64,000 nucleotides of DNA from Dissulfurimicrobium hydrothermale (GTDB lineage Bacteria > Desulfobacterota > Dissulfuribacteria > Dissulfuribacterales > Sh68), in NCBI RefSeq assembly GCF_022026155.1, contig NZ_CP085041.1:1024306-1088305 (forward strand), given 5' to 3'. Both the position numbers and the translations under genes were made by a program. Below the pieces are notes generated by a model. The model searched no databases, was not told the origin of the DNA, and saw only the letters and a program-made list of their open reading frames with translations. Position 1 is the stretch's first letter, and every line of letters starts with the position of its first letter. Shown in pieces: positions 46,325 to 56,612 of the stretch.

Positions 46325-47206
46325 TCACTGACAGCCGTCCGTCGGTTTTTCTTGGTATATGGCGTTTACAACGCTCAGGACTTGTCTGGCGTTTTTTACA
46401 TTGTGTACTCTTAATATATGCGCCCCCCTGACGGCTGCAACTGCAACCGCTCCCAATGTCGGGATATCGCGCTCATAAGGGGTTTTTATACCTGTTATTG
46501 CGCCCAAAAAGGCCTTTCTTGAGGGGCCAACGACGATCGGGGCTGAGAGTTCCTCAAATTCCTGAAGGCGGTTTATTAGTGTCAGATTATGGGCGACATC
46601 TTTGCCGAATCCTATGCCTGGGTCTATGAGGATATCTTCTTTCGGAATACCGTGAAGTACAGCCCATGATATGCGTTTTTCCAAAAAAGACCTCACTTCG
46701 CCTATTACATCGTCATAACAGGGTTTGACCTGCATGTCCTTGGGGGTGCCTTTCATGTGCATAAGGATGACCTTGGCCTTAAAGGACGAGGCGATCTCTG
46801 CCATTACTGGCTCGAAACGTAGCGCGCTTATGTCGTTGATGATATCTGCCCCGTGTTCCAGTGCTGCCTTCGCCACCAAGGCCTTGGTGGTATCTATGGA
46901 GATGGGGCGATCTGTAGCCTGTCTCACCGCCTTTATTACAGGGATCACCCTCCTTATCTCTTCTTCCGCGCTGACTGGTTCAGAAAACGGCCGTGTGGAC
47001 TCACCGCCTATGTCAAGGATGTCTGCCCCTTCTTCGATAAGCCTCTCGGCCTGCATGATGGCGTCATCAAGCTCCAGAAAGTGCCCGCCATCGGAAAAGG
47101 AATCAGGGGTCACATTGATGATCCCCATTATATACGGCCCGTTGTCCCAGCAAAAAACATGTCCTCTGATGACCATGTCTTTCAAGGTCATCTTTTTATG
47201 CGCCAT
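46325..47206 (-). CDS. folP: Dihydropteroate synthase
   Basis: A 293-residue TIM-barrel enzyme joining p-aminobenzoate to the pterin in folate synthesis. Signature segments are present: [16 protein letters not shown] (near residues 26-41), [24 protein letters not shown] and DPGIGFGKD. The start overlaps the ftsH stop by 11 bases. This ftsH-folP coupling is common in proteobacteria. Confidence 0.97.
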   Translation of the reverse strand: MAHKKMTLKDMVIRGHVFCWDNGPYIMGIINVTPDSFSDGGHFLELDDAIMQAERLIEEGADILDIGGESTRPFSEPVSAEEEIRRVIPVIKAVRQATDRPISIDTTKALVAKAALEHGADIINDISALRFEPVMAEIASSFKAKVILMHMKGTPKDMQVKPCYDDVIGEVRSFLEKRISWAVLHGIPKEDILIDPGIGFGKDVAHNLTLINRLQEFEELSAPIVVGPSRKAFLGAITGIKTPYERDIPTLGAVAVAAVRGAHILRVHNVKNARQVLSVVNAIYQEKPTDGCQ

Positions 47207-49031
47207 AGTCCTTGCTGTCTTTAGCAGGAGGCGTTTTTTGCCGGCATTGTTCCATTAGGGTGTTTACGGCTTTCGCATCAAGGGATTCCTGTTCAAGGAG
47301 GGCGTGCGCTATGGCGTGCAGACACTCGATATGTTCCATGATTAGTTCTTTTGTCCTGTTGTAGGAAGATGTAACGATCTTCATAACCTCTTCGTCGATC
47401 TTTTTGGCGGTGTCTTCGCTGTAGTCTTTTACCTGGCCGAAGTCCCTGCCGAGAAAGATGTGCTCTTCCTTCTTGCCGAATACTACTGGGCCGAGCTTTT
47501 CGTTCATGCCCCATTCGCAGACCATTTTTCTTGCAAGATCGGATGCCCTCTCTATGTCATTGCCTGATCCTGTGGTGAATTCGTTTAGGACGAGCTCTTC
47601 GGCCACCCTACCCCCAAGCAGTATCGAAAGATTGTTCATGAGATACGACTTCGGGTAGGTATGGCGTTCATCTTCGGGCAGTTGTTGTGTGAGCCCTAGC
47701 GCGCGGCCCCTTGGGATAATGGTTACCTTGTGGATCGGATCGCTGCCGGGCAGGAGTTTGGCTACAAGGGTATGTCCTGCTTCGTGATAGGCAGTTATTC
47801 TTTTTTCTTCATCCGACAAGATAAGGCTCTTACGTTCAGCCCCCATCAGCACCTTGTCTTTGGCCTTTTCGAAGTCGTCCATTTCCACCACTTCTTTGTT
47901 ACTTCTTGCCGCCAAGAGGGCCGCTTCGTTTACGAGGTTTTCAAGGTCGGCGCCTGAAAAACCGGGCGTCGCCTTTGCTATTACAGAGAGTTCTATTTTG
48001 GGATCAAGCGGTATTTTTTTTGCATGTACATTTAGAATAGCTTCGCGCCCCCTTACGTCAGGCACAGGCACCATAACCTGGCGATCAAATCTGCCCGGCC
48101 TTAAAAGTGCAGGGTCAAGGACGTCTGGTCTGTTTGTGGCGGCTATCACTATCACCGCCTCGGATGTCTCAAAGCCATCCATCTCGACCAGGAGTTGGTT
48201 GAGGGTCTGTTCCCTCTCGTCATGGCCTCCGCCGAGACCGGCACCCCTGTGCCTGCCTACGGCGTCGATTTCGTCAATAAATATGATGCATGGAGCGTTT
48301 TTTTTGGCCTGGATGAAGAGGTCTCTTACCCTTGATGCGCCTACACCCACGAACATCTCGACGAAGTCCGATCCGCTTATGCTGAAAAAGGGGACCCCAG
48401 CCTCTCCTGCTATCGCCTTGGCAAGGAGGGTCTTTCCTGTGCCTGGAGGTCCGACGAGCAATACGCCTTTGGGGATCCTGCCTCCCAATCGGGTAAATTT
48501 TTGGGGATCTTTAAGGAAGGAGACTATCTCTCCAAGCTCTTCTTTGGCCTCTTCTATGCCGGCGACATCTGCAAAGGTGGTCTTTATGCTTTGATTTGTA
48601 AGTAGTTTGGCCCTACTCCTTCCGAACGACATAGCCCTGCCCCCACCATTTTGCATCTGCCGCATAAAAAATATCCATACGCCTATCAAGAGGAGCATCG
48701 GAAACCATGAGATGAGAAGCGTAAGATACCATGGCGTCTCCTCTACAGGTCTTACTTGAATCTCCACGTCTTTTTCCTTAAGGAGTTTCAGGAGATCAGG
48801 GTCGTTCGCCGGTATAGCCGTGCGGAAGGCAACTTGATTCGTGAAAAAGCCTTTTACCCTTTCATTTTCAATTAATACCTTTAAGACCTGGCCTTTTTCA
48901 ACGTAATTTATAAAATCACTGTATGTGATCTCCTTGACAGGCTCTTGCGGTTTGTTAAAGAGATTGAACAGGAATATCATGACAAGGCCTATGACCAGCC
49001 AGAGACTTAGGTTTTTATAAAATGCATTCAA
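47196..49031 (-). CDS. ftsH: ATP-dependent zinc metalloprotease FtsH
   Basis: A 611-residue membrane-bound AAA+ protease. Two membrane helices (residues ~8-24 and ~100-122) flank a periplasmic domain. Walker A GPPGTGKT (near residue 196), second region of homology, and zinc site HEAGH (near residue 417) follow. The start is taken as TTG at 49031, because GGAGG lies 6 bases upstream and the protein then begins [12 protein letters not shown] as in relatives. An in-frame ATG at 49046 has no SD and would lie only about 13 bases after the predicted transcription start. Confidence 0.95.
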   Translation of the reverse strand: MNAFYKNLSLWLVIGLVMIFLFNLFNKPQEPVKEITYSDFINYVEKGQVLKVLIENERVKGFFTNQVAFRTAIPANDPDLLKLLKEKDVEIQVRPVEETPWYLTLLISWFPMLLLIGVWIFFMRQMQNGGGRAMSFGRSRAKLLTNQSIKTTFADVAGIEEAKEELGEIVSFLKDPQKFTRLGGRIPKGVLLVGPPGTGKTLLAKAIAGEAGVPFFSISGSDFVEMFVGVGASRVRDLFIQAKKNAPCIIFIDEIDAVGRHRGAGLGGGHDEREQTLNQLLVEMDGFETSEAVIVIAATNRPDVLDPALLRPGRFDRQVMVPVPDVRGREAILNVHAKKIPLDPKIELSVIAKATPGFSGADLENLVNEAALLAARSNKEVVEMDDFEKAKDKVLMGAERKSLILSDEEKRITAYHEAGHTLVAKLLPGSDPIHKVTIIPRGRALGLTQQLPEDERHTYPKSYLMNNLSILLGGRVAEELVLNEFTTGSGNDIERASDLARKMVCEWGMNEKLGPVVFGKKEEHIFLGRDFGQVKDYSEDTAKKIDEEVMKIVTSSYNRTKELIMEHIECLHAIAHALLEQESLDAKAVNTLMEQCRQKTPPAKDSKDYGA

Positions 49032-49065
49032 TGCAGTCCTCCACATCTGGACAATATAATTCAGT

Positions 49066-49094
49066 ATAATAATAAATTATGGTATCGTTGTCAG
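49066..49094 (-). promoter_or_regulatory. Sigma-70-type promoter for ftsH operon
   Basis: On the minus strand, CTGACA (49094-49089), a 17-base spacer and TATTAT (49071-49066) lie about 35 bases before the TTG start of ftsH. The region is AT-rich. It would separate ftsH-folP-cdaA-cdaR-glmM from tilS transcription. Confidence 0.5.
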
Positions 49095-49185
49095 TATGAA
49101 TAGCGGTTTTTTTATCTTTCAAAGGTCTTTCGTATACAAAATAAACCGGATAGTTGTCCCTGTGCAACTGTTAAGTTTTAAGACC

Positions 49186-50688
49186 TTATGCCGTGGTAAA
49201 ACAGTCTTCGGGGTTAAAATTGCACCGGTCATGCCTGTGCCAGATTATGCGCAATGTCCGTCGACTTGATGCGTTGATCCTGTAAGGATGTGCGATTTCT
49301 ACGCCGGCGACCGCAATTATGTCTGACCTAGAGATGAGAAGCGGCAAGTCGTCCCTCAATACGCGAGGCACTTTTCTTGCGATCAAGAAATCCTTGAGCT
49401 TTACAAGGCGGTTTGAGCCGAATGGAACAAAGCGGTCACCAGGTTTTCTTGCCCTGATCTCGAGGGGAAAGGCCACGGTATCGGCATCTACAAAGAACGC
49501 CGGCGTCTTACCAGATCCATGCCGTCTGAGGCTGTCGAGTGCATCCTTTAAGTCCGTAATCGTCAGCTCTATCAGGCCGTTGCCGGAAGGGGTCTTCCAA
49601 AGCCCTGGGCCGTTGACTAGTACCGACTTTTGTCGAGGATTGGGTAGCGGTGACATCTTACAAGGCCTGGACTTTTTTGTAAAGATAAGCCTGTCGTAAC
49701 GTCGGGCCACTGCTGAACCTCCGGGCAATGGGCAATTCCCGCCTGGATCGATCCCCATGACGATTGAGTCTATGGTTTGGAGGTGGATACTCCTTATGGC
49801 GCCGTTTAGACCTTCAAGTCTTTTGAGCGCAGATTGATAAACTCTTCGCCTGATTGGTGCTGGCTCGAGGCGTAATTTTAGGACATCGAATACCATATGA
49901 CAGCCGCCGTTTGACATCAAGGCCCTACCGAATGCGGAGGCGGCCATGTCTTCAAGGAGCTGGTGTTCCTCGGAGAGGAGACTTGTCATACGGTTTAACG
50001 TATTTACTATGGCCGGATTGAATTTCATTGCGAGAAACGGTATAAGGTCTTTTCGGATTCGGTTTCGTAGATATTTCGGGTTATCGTTGGAGCTATCTTT
50101 TATAAACTCGAGGCCGAAGGCTGCAAGATGCCTGAGCACACCCTCTTTTGAGACCTTAAGGAGCGGACGTATGATTCCATCTTGTCTCTGCAGCGGAATA
50201 CCGCTCAGGCCGGCGAGTCCAGAACCTCTCAAGAGGCGCATAAGAACCTCTTCGGCCTGATCGTCGGCTGTGTGTCCGGTAGCTATGTAGGTGCAACCTG
50301 TTTTTTCTCTTACGTGTTTAAAAAATCCGTATCTCAACGCCCGTGCGGCGTCTTGGATGCATAGGGCATTTTGTCTCGCATATGCCTTCACGTCTCCCGT
50401 CCCGAGGTGGAAAGGGAGCATGAAACGTCCGGCCATTTCTTCCACGAAACGCGCATCCCTTTTTGATTCCTCGCCTCTCAAATTGTGGTCGAAGTGTGCA
50501 ACCTCGATCTTTATATCCCATGTACCACTAAGGAGATATAATATGTGAAGGAGACATATAGAATCAGGTCCACCTGATACCCCTACAAGTATCCTGGCCC
50601 CTGGTTCAAAGAGCCTGTGTCTTGTTATTGTCTCCCTGACCGTGTCCAGGATGGGGGATCTGACAGCCTCACGGGCCGTCTTTAGCAT
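49186..50688 (-). CDS. tilS: tRNA(Ile)-lysidine synthetase
   Basis: A 500-residue enzyme that converts C34 of the CAU-anticodon tRNA-Ile to lysidine so that it reads AUA. The PP-loop motif GVSGGPDS (near residues 36-43) and the HFDHNLRGEES and ATGHTADDQAEE segments are clear. The C-terminal substrate-binding domains extend to the end (RKPGDRFVPFG near residue 418). Length is on the long side of normal. It follows the FKBP gene by 2 bases and lies 139 bases before ftsH. Confidence 0.95.
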   Translation of the reverse strand: MLKTAREAVRSPILDTVRETITRHRLFEPGARILVGVSGGPDSICLLHILYLLSGTWDIKIEVAHFDHNLRGEESKRDARFVEEMAGRFMLPFHLGTGDVKAYARQNALCIQDAARALRYGFFKHVREKTGCTYIATGHTADDQAEEVLMRLLRGSGLAGLSGIPLQRQDGIIRPLLKVSKEGVLRHLAAFGLEFIKDSSNDNPKYLRNRIRKDLIPFLAMKFNPAIVNTLNRMTSLLSEEHQLLEDMAASAFGRALMSNGGCHMVFDVLKLRLEPAPIRRRVYQSALKRLEGLNGAIRSIHLQTIDSIVMGIDPGGNCPLPGGSAVARRYDRLIFTKKSRPCKMSPLPNPRQKSVLVNGPGLWKTPSGNGLIELTITDLKDALDSLRRHGSGKTPAFFVDADTVAFPLEIRARKPGDRFVPFGSNRLVKLKDFLIARKVPRVLRDDLPLLISRSDIIAVAGVEIAHPYRINASSRRTLRIIWHRHDRCNFNPEDCFTTA

Positions 50689-50690
50689 GC

Positions 50691-51176
50691 TCAGCCCTTT
50701 CCTTTCGGCATGGACGGACCCATGGCGGCGATGAGTTCCATGTATGACGCAGGACGTGCCTCGGTTACAGTCACCTTCATCATCATGTCTTTTCCAGCCG
50801 CCGGATGGTTGAAATCTGCAATCACCGAGTCCTTGCGGATTTCTTTTACGGTAAAGCCGAACCGTTTGCCGTCATGCCCTGTTTCTTCGTAATATGCTCC
50901 CTCTCTCAATTTCTCCGGATGGTTTATATTTGAGATGTCTATCTCACTTACGAGATCTGGATTATATGGTCCGTAGGCCTGTTCGTGTGGTATCGTAACC
51001 TCAAATTCGTCTCCTTCTTCATGGCCAGCGAGGGCAGATTCAAGTGCCGCCGGTATCCTCTCTCTACCATAGATGAATTTGGCGGTAAACGGCCGCTTTA
51101 GACGTTCAGGTAGCTCACCATTCCTTAAGCTTAATGAATAATTTATTTGTACTACGGTGTTCTCTTCGATTTTCAT
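50691..51176 (-). CDS. FKBP-type peptidyl-prolyl isomerase (SlyD-like)
   Basis: A 161-residue FKBP-fold isomerase with an insert-in-flap domain (residues ~70-120), as in SlyD/FkpB. Core segments are VVQINYSLSLRNGE, R-E-R-I-P-A-A-L-E-S-A-L-A-G-H and E-F-E-V-T-I-P-H-E-Q-A-Y-G. No His-rich metal tail is present, so nickel handling is unlikely. The start MKIEENT at 51176 is set by AGAGGA 8 bases upstream; the frame extends 8 codons further. It heads the tilS pair on this strand. Confidence 0.85.
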   Translation of the reverse strand: MKIEENTVVQINYSLSLRNGELPERLKRPFTAKFIYGRERIPAALESALAGHEEGDEFEVTIPHEQAYGPYNPDLVSEIDISNINHPEKLREGAYYEETGHDGKRFGFTVKEIRKDSVIADFNHPAAGKDMMMKVTVTEARPASYMELIAAMGPSMPKGKG

Positions 51177-51219
51177 AATAGATATCCTCTTGTTCAGCAA
51201 ATAAAAGCTTTTTGTATTA

Positions 51220-51385
51220 TTAAAATTGATGATCTTGTAAAAAGTCGTTATATACTATGGCTAAGTAAAAATCGTCAAATGCAAGACGCGCAGATCCTGA
51301 GGAATGAGGCGTACTTCCTGTGCGCCGCAGTGACGAAGGCTGTAGCGCAGCATTTGGCGACTTTCTGCGACGTCATCAAAATTAA
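51220..51385 (+). repeat. Intergenic repeat, copy A (left of maf gene)
   Basis: About 165 bases. The ends are imperfect inverted repeats (around TTGATGATC at the left and GACGTCATCAA at the right). The core contains TAAAAATCGTCAAATGCAAG, GAGGCGTACTTCCTGT and GCAGTGACGAAGG. An inverted copy lies at 54361-54520. Non-coding and MITE-like in form. Confidence 0.8.
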
Positions 51386-51474
51386 ATAAAATTATAAATC
51401 AATAATAAGATAAGTGAAAGTCTTTGATGGCCTATTCCTTCGGCTAGGGAGGATGAATTGGATCAGGGGGTGAT

Positions 51475-54324
51475 ATGAATAAAACGTTTGAATTAAACCT
51501 CAAGGCCTTGGAACAGGTCTTTCCCAAGCTTTATAACTTAGTAAAATTACATAATTATATGCCACCAGGAGAGCTCGTGCAAGGGAAGACGGGTGTCTTG
51601 ACCTTAAAGTATGATCTCCCATCAGGTACCCTCCTTGCCTACGGCATAGACGACCCTATGAGAGATGCGGCGGTGCATCTACAGACCGTGCCGCCAGCCT
51701 CTACCGGTGTTGCGGTGTTCATCGGCATGGGACTTGGATATGGCCCGCTCATAGTCTTAAGGGAGCGGCCCCATCTCGCCAAGATAGTGATTATTGAGCC
51801 GTCCATTGACATATTTATGACTGCTTTGATGGCAAGCGATCTCACCGACCTCATCTCTTCAAAAAAGGTTGATATGAAGGTGGGTGTGATAGACCTTAAG
51901 AGCATGGAGATTGAGCTGAGCCGCGACGTGGCTGTCTCGGATACCCACATCCTGCGTCATACCCCTAGTTTTTGTTGGAAGAAAGGTCTGTATGGGCAGA
52001 CAGATGCGGATGTGTACACCATACTCAATAAGATCAACACCATGGGCAGTACCACTATATACTTCGGCGAGCTGTTTTTCAAAAATCGTCTCTCCAATAT
52101 TACCATGCTCCCCCATCTCCACAATGCGGACGTTCTGAAAGACCTGTTTAAGGGTAGACCGGCCCTGCTGGTCGCGGCTGGTCCGTCTCTTGACTTGTGT
52201 CTTGAAGATATCAGGCGCGCCAGAGACAGGTGCGTATTGATTACTGCTGATGCTGCATTGAATACCCTTTTAGGTGCGGGTATCGTTCCAGACTTTGTGA
52301 CCTCGGTTGATATGCAGGCGATAAATTTTGAAAAGCTTTCAGACCATATCTGTAGGCCGTGGCCTTTTGCGCTTGCTGTGCCACCAAAGGCCTGCCCAAT
52401 GATACTAAAGCGGTTTCAGGCCAAGTATAGATTTCTCACATTTGAGGAAGACCTGCCTCAACTATGGCTGACAAGGCTCCTTGGCGTGAGATATTTCATG
52501 CCTCCTATGTTGTCAGTGGCGCATCTTTCGCTTGGCCTTGCTATACACATGGGCGCCGATCCAATGATCTTTGTCGGTCAGGACCTTGCTTATACATCGC
52601 CTGGCGGTTCTGATCATGCAAGGGGCACGGTATTTCAGGGGACAGGGTTGCCTAAAGGCAGAGAGATCCTCTATACAGATGCTGTTGACGGTTCAAAGGT
52701 ACCTACAGACAGGGCTTTTTTAAGCATGAAGACGCAGTTTGAAGAGATCATCAGGGGACACAAGGGATTGTTTATAAATGCAACCGCAAGGGGTGCGGAT
52801 ATCAAGGGGACAACGTCTATGCCCTTGTCCGAGGTGGTCAATTTATATATGACAGAGCCTTTTGACGCCGGGGCGTTGCTTGATGAGGCGGTGCAGAGAG
52901 AGAAGATGTGGAGGCCGGCGAGGTTTGTCGATCAGGTCCAGAAGACCGTTTCAATTATAAAAGAGATCTTGAAGAAGATCGACAGGGGTTCCTGGATTGC
53001 CGCCCGAGTTTTAAGGGGTATCGATGAGCTCAGGCGGTTTGGCGTGGACGCCGGGTCCATTGAGGACCTTCCGTCCGATTTGTCCGCCGAGGTCAAAAGG
53101 TTTGATGCCATCACAAAAGAAATTGATGCCTGTAAGGGCCTTCACGATCAGGTGTCGGAGTTGACCTATGGGGTGCTCAAAGATAACGACGTCAGGATTG
53201 CTAAAAACACGGCCCTTAGAAACGATGAAGGCTACCTTCTCTGGTTAAGAGCTGAGATCGAGAGGATAGAATGGGTTGAATCGGTTAGGAGAGAGGCATT
53301 TATTAAATATAGCGCCGTCTTGAACGGTCTCATCCATCGGTTGGCTGGCGAAGAGCGCCTTAAGAAGGCCTTCGGCGTCAGGCCTTCTGAGACGATGTTT
53401 ACAGAACTCGCGGAATTATATAAAGATTCTGGAGACTTTATATTGCTTAAGGGGCTTGCTGAGACATATATTTCTTCATATCCTGAAAGTGCTTATGCAA
53501 ATGCCTTTATGGGTCTCGCCCTGGCTGGGTTACTTGATATGGATGGTGCCAATGAATATTGGGATAGAGCTGTTTCCATTGATCAAAGGCTCGCCGGTGA
53601 GATAAGCAGGATGAAGAAGGATGCGGCTGAACCTTGGATCTCATTGTTGCAAAAAGAAGACCGCGTCTCGGACGGGAGTTATTTCAGGTGGGGTGAGGTC
53701 TTCCCGGGCCTTCTCGCCAAGTGGCTTTTCAGGATAAAGGGTGCGCTGAAGGGAGAAAGACGGGCTGTAGGAGAGATGATTAGCCGCGCATGGCCTGATT
53801 ATGCCTTACGTATTGAGAGGTCTATTAATAACGGTGAGGTTCAGAAGGCGGAGGCATTGCTCGAGGCGTGGTCTTTGTTTGAAGATGAAGGCCTTGCTGG
53901 TTTTTATTATTTATGTGCAAGGCTTAGTTACCTTAAAAACGATCTTAAAAACGCAGCCGTTAGGCTTGAAAGGGATATTTCTTATTGTGAAGGGTCGGCG
54001 GACAGGCTCTCCTTTGCAGCCAGAGTCTGTCTTGAAGCCGGGAGATTTGACGAGGGTATAGGGTTTTTAAAAAAGGCGGTCGTGTTTGACGGTAATGCCG
54101 CCATCTTATGGAAAGAGCTTGGCGACCTCCTTATGTCTTTAAATAACTATGAGGATGCGATTTCGGCCTTTGAGCAGTATCTTCTGGTCTTCAAGGACTC
54201 CGCCGATGGTTTTAAAAAGCTTGGGGATTGCTACATGGCACTGGGCAGGCTTGAGGCCGCAAAGGCTGCATATGAGGCTGCCGTGCAAAAGATGAAAAAA
54301 GATCCAGCATTGTCCCCGGCATAA
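51475..54324 (+). CDS. maf: Maf-type (DUF115) flagellin glycosyltransferase with TPR tail
   Basis: A 949-residue motility accessory factor. An N-terminal Maf domain is followed by the DUF115 region (residues ~222-400, including LLVAAGPSLDLCLEDI and P-D-F-V-T-S-V-D). A long helical middle leads to a C-terminal TPR array (residues ~640-940, for example YEDAISAFEQYLLVFKD). Maf proteins transfer nonulosonic acids such as pseudaminic acid from the CMP sugar to flagellin Ser/Thr in the cytoplasm. The pse operon lies convergently to the right and flagellin is 27 kb to the left. TPR fusion is larger than the usual ~600-residue Maf. The gene stands alone between two inverted repeat copies. SD is AGGGGG. 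Confidence 0.85.
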   Translation: MNKTFELNLKALEQVFPKLYNLVKLHNYMPPGELVQGKTGVLTLKYDLPSGTLLAYGIDDPMRDAAVHLQTVPPASTGVAVFIGMGLGYGPLIVLRERPHLAKIVIIEPSIDIFMTALMASDLTDLISSKKVDMKVGVIDLKSMEIELSRDVAVSDTHILRHTPSFCWKKGLYGQTDADVYTILNKINTMGSTTIYFGELFFKNRLSNITMLPHLHNADVLKDLFKGRPALLVAAGPSLDLCLEDIRRARDRCVLITADAALNTLLGAGIVPDFVTSVDMQAINFEKLSDHICRPWPFALAVPPKACPMILKRFQAKYRFLTFEEDLPQLWLTRLLGVRYFMPPMLSVAHLSLGLAIHMGADPMIFVGQDLAYTSPGGSDHARGTVFQGTGLPKGREILYTDAVDGSKVPTDRAFLSMKTQFEEIIRGHKGLFINATARGADIKGTTSMPLSEVVNLYMTEPFDAGALLDEAVQREKMWRPARFVDQVQKTVSIIKEILKKIDRGSWIAARVLRGIDELRRFGVDAGSIEDLPSDLSAEVKRFDAITKEIDACKGLHDQVSELTYGVLKDNDVRIAKNTALRNDEGYLLWLRAEIERIEWVESVRREAFIKYSAVLNGLIHRLAGEERLKKAFGVRPSETMFTELAELYKDSGDFILLKGLAETYISSYPESAYANAFMGLALAGLLDMDGANEYWDRAVSIDQRLAGEISRMKKDAAEPWISLLQKEDRVSDGSYFRWGEVFPGLLAKWLFRIKGALKGERRAVGEMISRAWPDYALRIERSINNGEVQKAEALLEAWSLFEDEGLAGFYYLCARLSYLKNDLKNAAVRLERDISYCEGSADRLSFAARVCLEAGRFDEGIGFLKKAVVFDGNAAILWKELGDLLMSLNNYEDAISAFEQYLLVFKDSADGFKKLGDCYMALGRLEAAKAAYEAAVQKMKKDPALSPA

Positions 54325-54360
54325 AGGCTAATTTAGAGACCCCAATATAATTTTTCTCAG

Positions 54361-54520
54361 CACTTCTTGATGGCGTCGCAAAGGGTCGTCGACCGCTGTA
54401 TTGCGCTGCATCCTTCGTCACTGCGGTGACAGGAAGTACGCCTCGCTCCTCAGGGTTTGCGCGCCTTGCATTTGACGATTTTTACTTAGCCGTTATATAT
54501 AATAACTTTTTACGAGACTC
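54361..54520 (-). repeat. Intergenic repeat, copy B (right of maf gene, inverted)
   Basis: Read on the minus strand it matches copy A closely over the core (GGCTAAGTAAAAATCGTCAA, then GAGGCGTACTTCCTGT and CGCAGTGACGAAGG) and diverges more at the end nearer maf. The rest of the maf-GH57 gap (54325-54360 and 54521-54613) shows no gene or clear terminator. Confidence 0.8.
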
Positions 54521-54613
54521 TTTTTTGAATCGCCTGTTTACATGCAATAAGGGGCTTGGAAGATCTTAAATGCCCTGCTCCCATGGAATCTGAATCAAAA
54601 ACAGCTTGCTCAC

Positions 54614-56611
54614 TCAGGACCTGGAATTGGTGGTCATGGAGCCAGAACTTCTAAGGCACAGGCTTACCTCTCTGTTTTTAAAGCAGCTGCGGGTTTGCAC
54701 ATGACAAGAGGTGTCATCCATCTCCATTGCCGAAAAGATCAGACGATATAGGTAATGATCATCTACCGGGGCGTATAGGATATGGCCGGTGACGGCGGAT
54801 GCGGTTTTGTCCACCTCTACTATTAGACGGTGTGTCGCATCACCCACTATCACAATCCCTGAAGTTACTCCAAGCCCATGGCTGGCTGACACCAGAGCGG
54901 ACACAGGGGCAAGGTGGTTTATCGGCTTGTCATGGATAAAGAAGGTTTCTGTCGCATCTCCGCCGTTGTGGGTGCTGAAGAAAAGGGAGTCACGTGCAAA
55001 AAGTTCCGGATTGAGGGTAATATGGCCCAATCGCAAGGTGCCGTTAGGGCAGCGTGGCCAATAGAAATGATATGCGATTCCAAGTTTCGGCTGATCGGCA
55101 TTAATGGTGATCTCTTTGCATACAGGCCCAAGGCTGGTTGTGATCTCAGCATGTACCACAAGTTGCCCATTTGTTATTTCCCAGTGCGGATCAACGGCCG
55201 AAAGGTCAGTAAGTTTGGGTTGACCCGGTAATTCGAGCACAAAATGACCGGTATAGAAGTCGGCGCCGTAATGGATATCATCGAAATAGCCATGAGGGAG
55301 CGTTCTTATAAGTGGTTTGTCTGATATGGTCTTGTCCCACCAGCCGTTCACCGCCAGACCCCGATGCAGGTTGAGGCGTAACCGCTGGCACATGGTTTCG
55401 ATCTCAAGGAAGGCGCCTTCAAGCCGCACACGGAAGGCATTCTGGCTTGCCGGGTTGTGATGGACGACCACTTCTTTAGGGACTGTGGGCAAAAGGCGTT
55501 GCTGCATGGCGGCCAGGCGTTGCTGTACCCCCTGCCAGCGTTTGGCTGTAATATGGGTACGGAAATCGCTACTCCACAGGTAGCACAGCTCCTTCCAATC
55601 GCTCTCCGTCGGGTCGGAACAGGCTGCGAGCGCCTCGAACAACCGCCAGCATGAGGTATTAAGTCCAAGGCTATCACGTCCGGCCAAGGCCCAGCGCATG
55701 AGGTTGTACTTGGCCTGTTTTTTTACGGGCACAGGTTGTTCCGCTGATTCGAGGCGCAGGCGGTGGCCGGCGCCGGGGTGGCCGAGGAAGTCGATCACCT
55801 GACTGGGCCTGATCATGGTAAAGCCGCCATCAGTCTTGATCGCCTCGAAGAGGCGAGAAATACGCGTCCACTCGCTCTCATCCCCCATGACCGCCTCGGC
55901 ATGAAAACGCCCGGGCCGGAAATCAAATATCTCGGCATCATTGCCATAAATGGCAAGGGTCCGCTCGCCAACGCCTCGTTTTTGATTGAGAAATTCAATA
56001 TATTCAGGCAATTCTATCTCGCCGTGGGCATAACGCTGAAATTTTTGGAATGCAATCGACTTGTTCCAGATCACCGGTAAGGTCGTGCCTTCCGACCCAC
56101 AGGCAAGTTGGGGGAGATAACGCCATTCGGGATTCCATTCAGGGTGGCTGCTCGCGGGATTGTCCCACTCCATGATTATGGCTTGATAGCCGGTCTCTTT
56201 ATATATCGACACAATTCCTGCGGAATAGGCCTGTTCGTTTACGAGTGCCAGCTGAGGGCGAAGGCCGAGGATGCCTTCATAGACCTGTAGGCCGATGCGC
56301 TGATTGGCGCGGTTGACCGCCGCCGGAACCAGCGGTCCGATAATCTGGACGTAGCCGCTGCCAATGAATTCCGTCAGGCCTTCGCGGCAGAGGCGGCGTA
56401 GTTCTTCTATCCATGCCGGGTCGAGGGTCTTGATTGTCTCCAGCGTGTATCCAGAGACTTCGATTCCCATCGGCAGGCGCTGCTCGCGGACAAGGCGCAG
56501 CAAGGGCCAATAGCAGCGGTTGATCACCTCGGGGCGTTGCTCTTCCTCGATGGAGGAGAAGGCGAGATTGAGATGAAAGAAGGAGAAGAGATATAACGGT
56601 TCAACGATCAT
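54614..56611 (-). CDS. GH57-like glycoside hydrolase family protein
   Basis: A 665-residue protein with a GH57-type N-terminal barrel. It starts EPLYLFSFFHLN (His near residue 14, as in the family start). The NEQAYS segment (near residue 122) aligns with the family PE-x-x-Y motif, and YGNDAEIFDF (near residue 222) carries the likely acid Asp of motif 4. The C-terminal half is a beta-rich domain like those following GH57/alpha-mannosidase-like barrels. ATG 56611 lies one base after the upstream stop and is preferred over ATG 56641 by homology. GH57 enzymes act on alpha-glucans, so its place at the end of a pseudaminic acid operon is unusual. Confidence 0.65.
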   Translation of the reverse strand: MIVEPLYLFSFFHLNLAFSSIEEEQRPEVINRCYWPLLRLVREQRLPMGIEVSGYTLETIKTLDPAWIEELRRLCREGLTEFIGSGYVQIIGPLVPAAVNRANQRIGLQVYEGILGLRPQLALVNEQAYSAGIVSIYKETGYQAIIMEWDNPASSHPEWNPEWRYLPQLACGSEGTTLPVIWNKSIAFQKFQRYAHGEIELPEYIEFLNQKRGVGERTLAIYGNDAEIFDFRPGRFHAEAVMGDESEWTRISRLFEAIKTDGGFTMIRPSQVIDFLGHPGAGHRLRLESAEQPVPVKKQAKYNLMRWALAGRDSLGLNTSCWRLFEALAACSDPTESDWKELCYLWSSDFRTHITAKRWQGVQQRLAAMQQRLLPTVPKEVVVHHNPASQNAFRVRLEGAFLEIETMCQRLRLNLHRGLAVNGWWDKTISDKPLIRTLPHGYFDDIHYGADFYTGHFVLELPGQPKLTDLSAVDPHWEITNGQLVVHAEITTSLGPVCKEITINADQPKLGIAYHFYWPRCPNGTLRLGHITLNPELFARDSLFFSTHNGGDATETFFIHDKPINHLAPVSALVSASHGLGVTSGIVIVGDATHRLIVEVDKTASAVTGHILYAPVDDHYLYRLIFSAMEMDDTSCHVQTRSCFKNREVSLCLRSSGSMTTNSRS

Positions 56612-56612
56612 A

